NCBI GenBank assembly: GCA_016293065.1
Contig: JAEDEY010000027.1
Coordinates: 1 to 22,086, forward strand
DNA length: 22,086 nucleotides
Direction of reading: 5' to 3'
Source: Bacteroidales bacterium
GTDB lineage: Bacteria; Bacteroidota; Bacteroidia; Bacteroidales; UBA3663
How positions within the stretch are numbered: position 1 is the first letter of the stretch; each line of letters starts with the position of its first letter. Positions 22,049 to 22,086 of this stretch are shown here, piece by piece. The notes under the pieces are model-generated. The model worked only from the letters and a program-made list of their open reading frames with translations. It had not been told where the DNA came from and did not search any database. Both the position numbers and the translations under genes were made by a program.

Positions 22049-22086
22049 ATCTTAAAAATACCGCGCGAAGTTAATGAATTTATATG

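Overview
The window looks like a chromosomal segment of a Bacteroidota bacterium, most likely order Bacteroidales (Prevotella/Bacteroides type). This rests on a PorT-type outer-membrane barrel, a UpxY-type NusG paralogue, the gene order rsfS-ftsH-cdsA, promoters of the form TTTG-N19-TAnnTTTG instead of -35/-10 boxes, and weak Shine-Dalgarno sites. No tRNA, rRNA, CRISPR array or transposase was seen.

Layout. (1) 1-294 is non-coding and rich in small tandem and inverted repeats. (2) 295-2974, minus strand: a compact operon tsaD > lytic transglycosylase > PAP2 phosphatase, read from a divergent intergenic region at 2975-3147 that carries a promoter candidate for each side. (3) 3148-18723, plus strand: fourteen genes with no gap over 31 bp. 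It opens with a LysM/periplasmic-binding-like protein and an outer-membrane barrel. It continues as a glycan locus: rfbC, rfbD, a Wzx-type flippase, an asparagine-synthase-like/cytidylyltransferase fusion, a LicD-family transferase, GT4, GT2, GT2, a YfhO-family membrane protein, an unrecognised Cys-containing protein and a second GT4. It ends with a UpxY-like antiterminator. (4) 18751-22048, minus strand and convergent: rsfS > ftsH > cdsA.

How the genes fit together. RfbC and RfbD complete dTDP-L-rhamnose. Three canonical glycosyltransferases, plus one with a degenerate motif and perhaps the unknown protein, would build an oligosaccharide on a lipid carrier, which the flippase would turn outward. 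The fusion protein and LicD look like a dedicated branch: one makes a CDP-activated, possibly amidated, small alcohol phosphate and the other attaches it to sugar. No polymerase, chain-length regulator, outer-membrane exporter or initiating sugar-phosphate transferase was recognised, so a finite oligosaccharide (protein O-glycan or LPS outer core) fits better than a long capsule. The most unusual element is the fusion at 8420-9901: a PP-loop amide-synthase domain without its glutaminase domain, joined to a TagD-like HIGH-motif cytidylyltransferase, in a gene visibly poorer in G+C than the flippase stretch sampled beside it.
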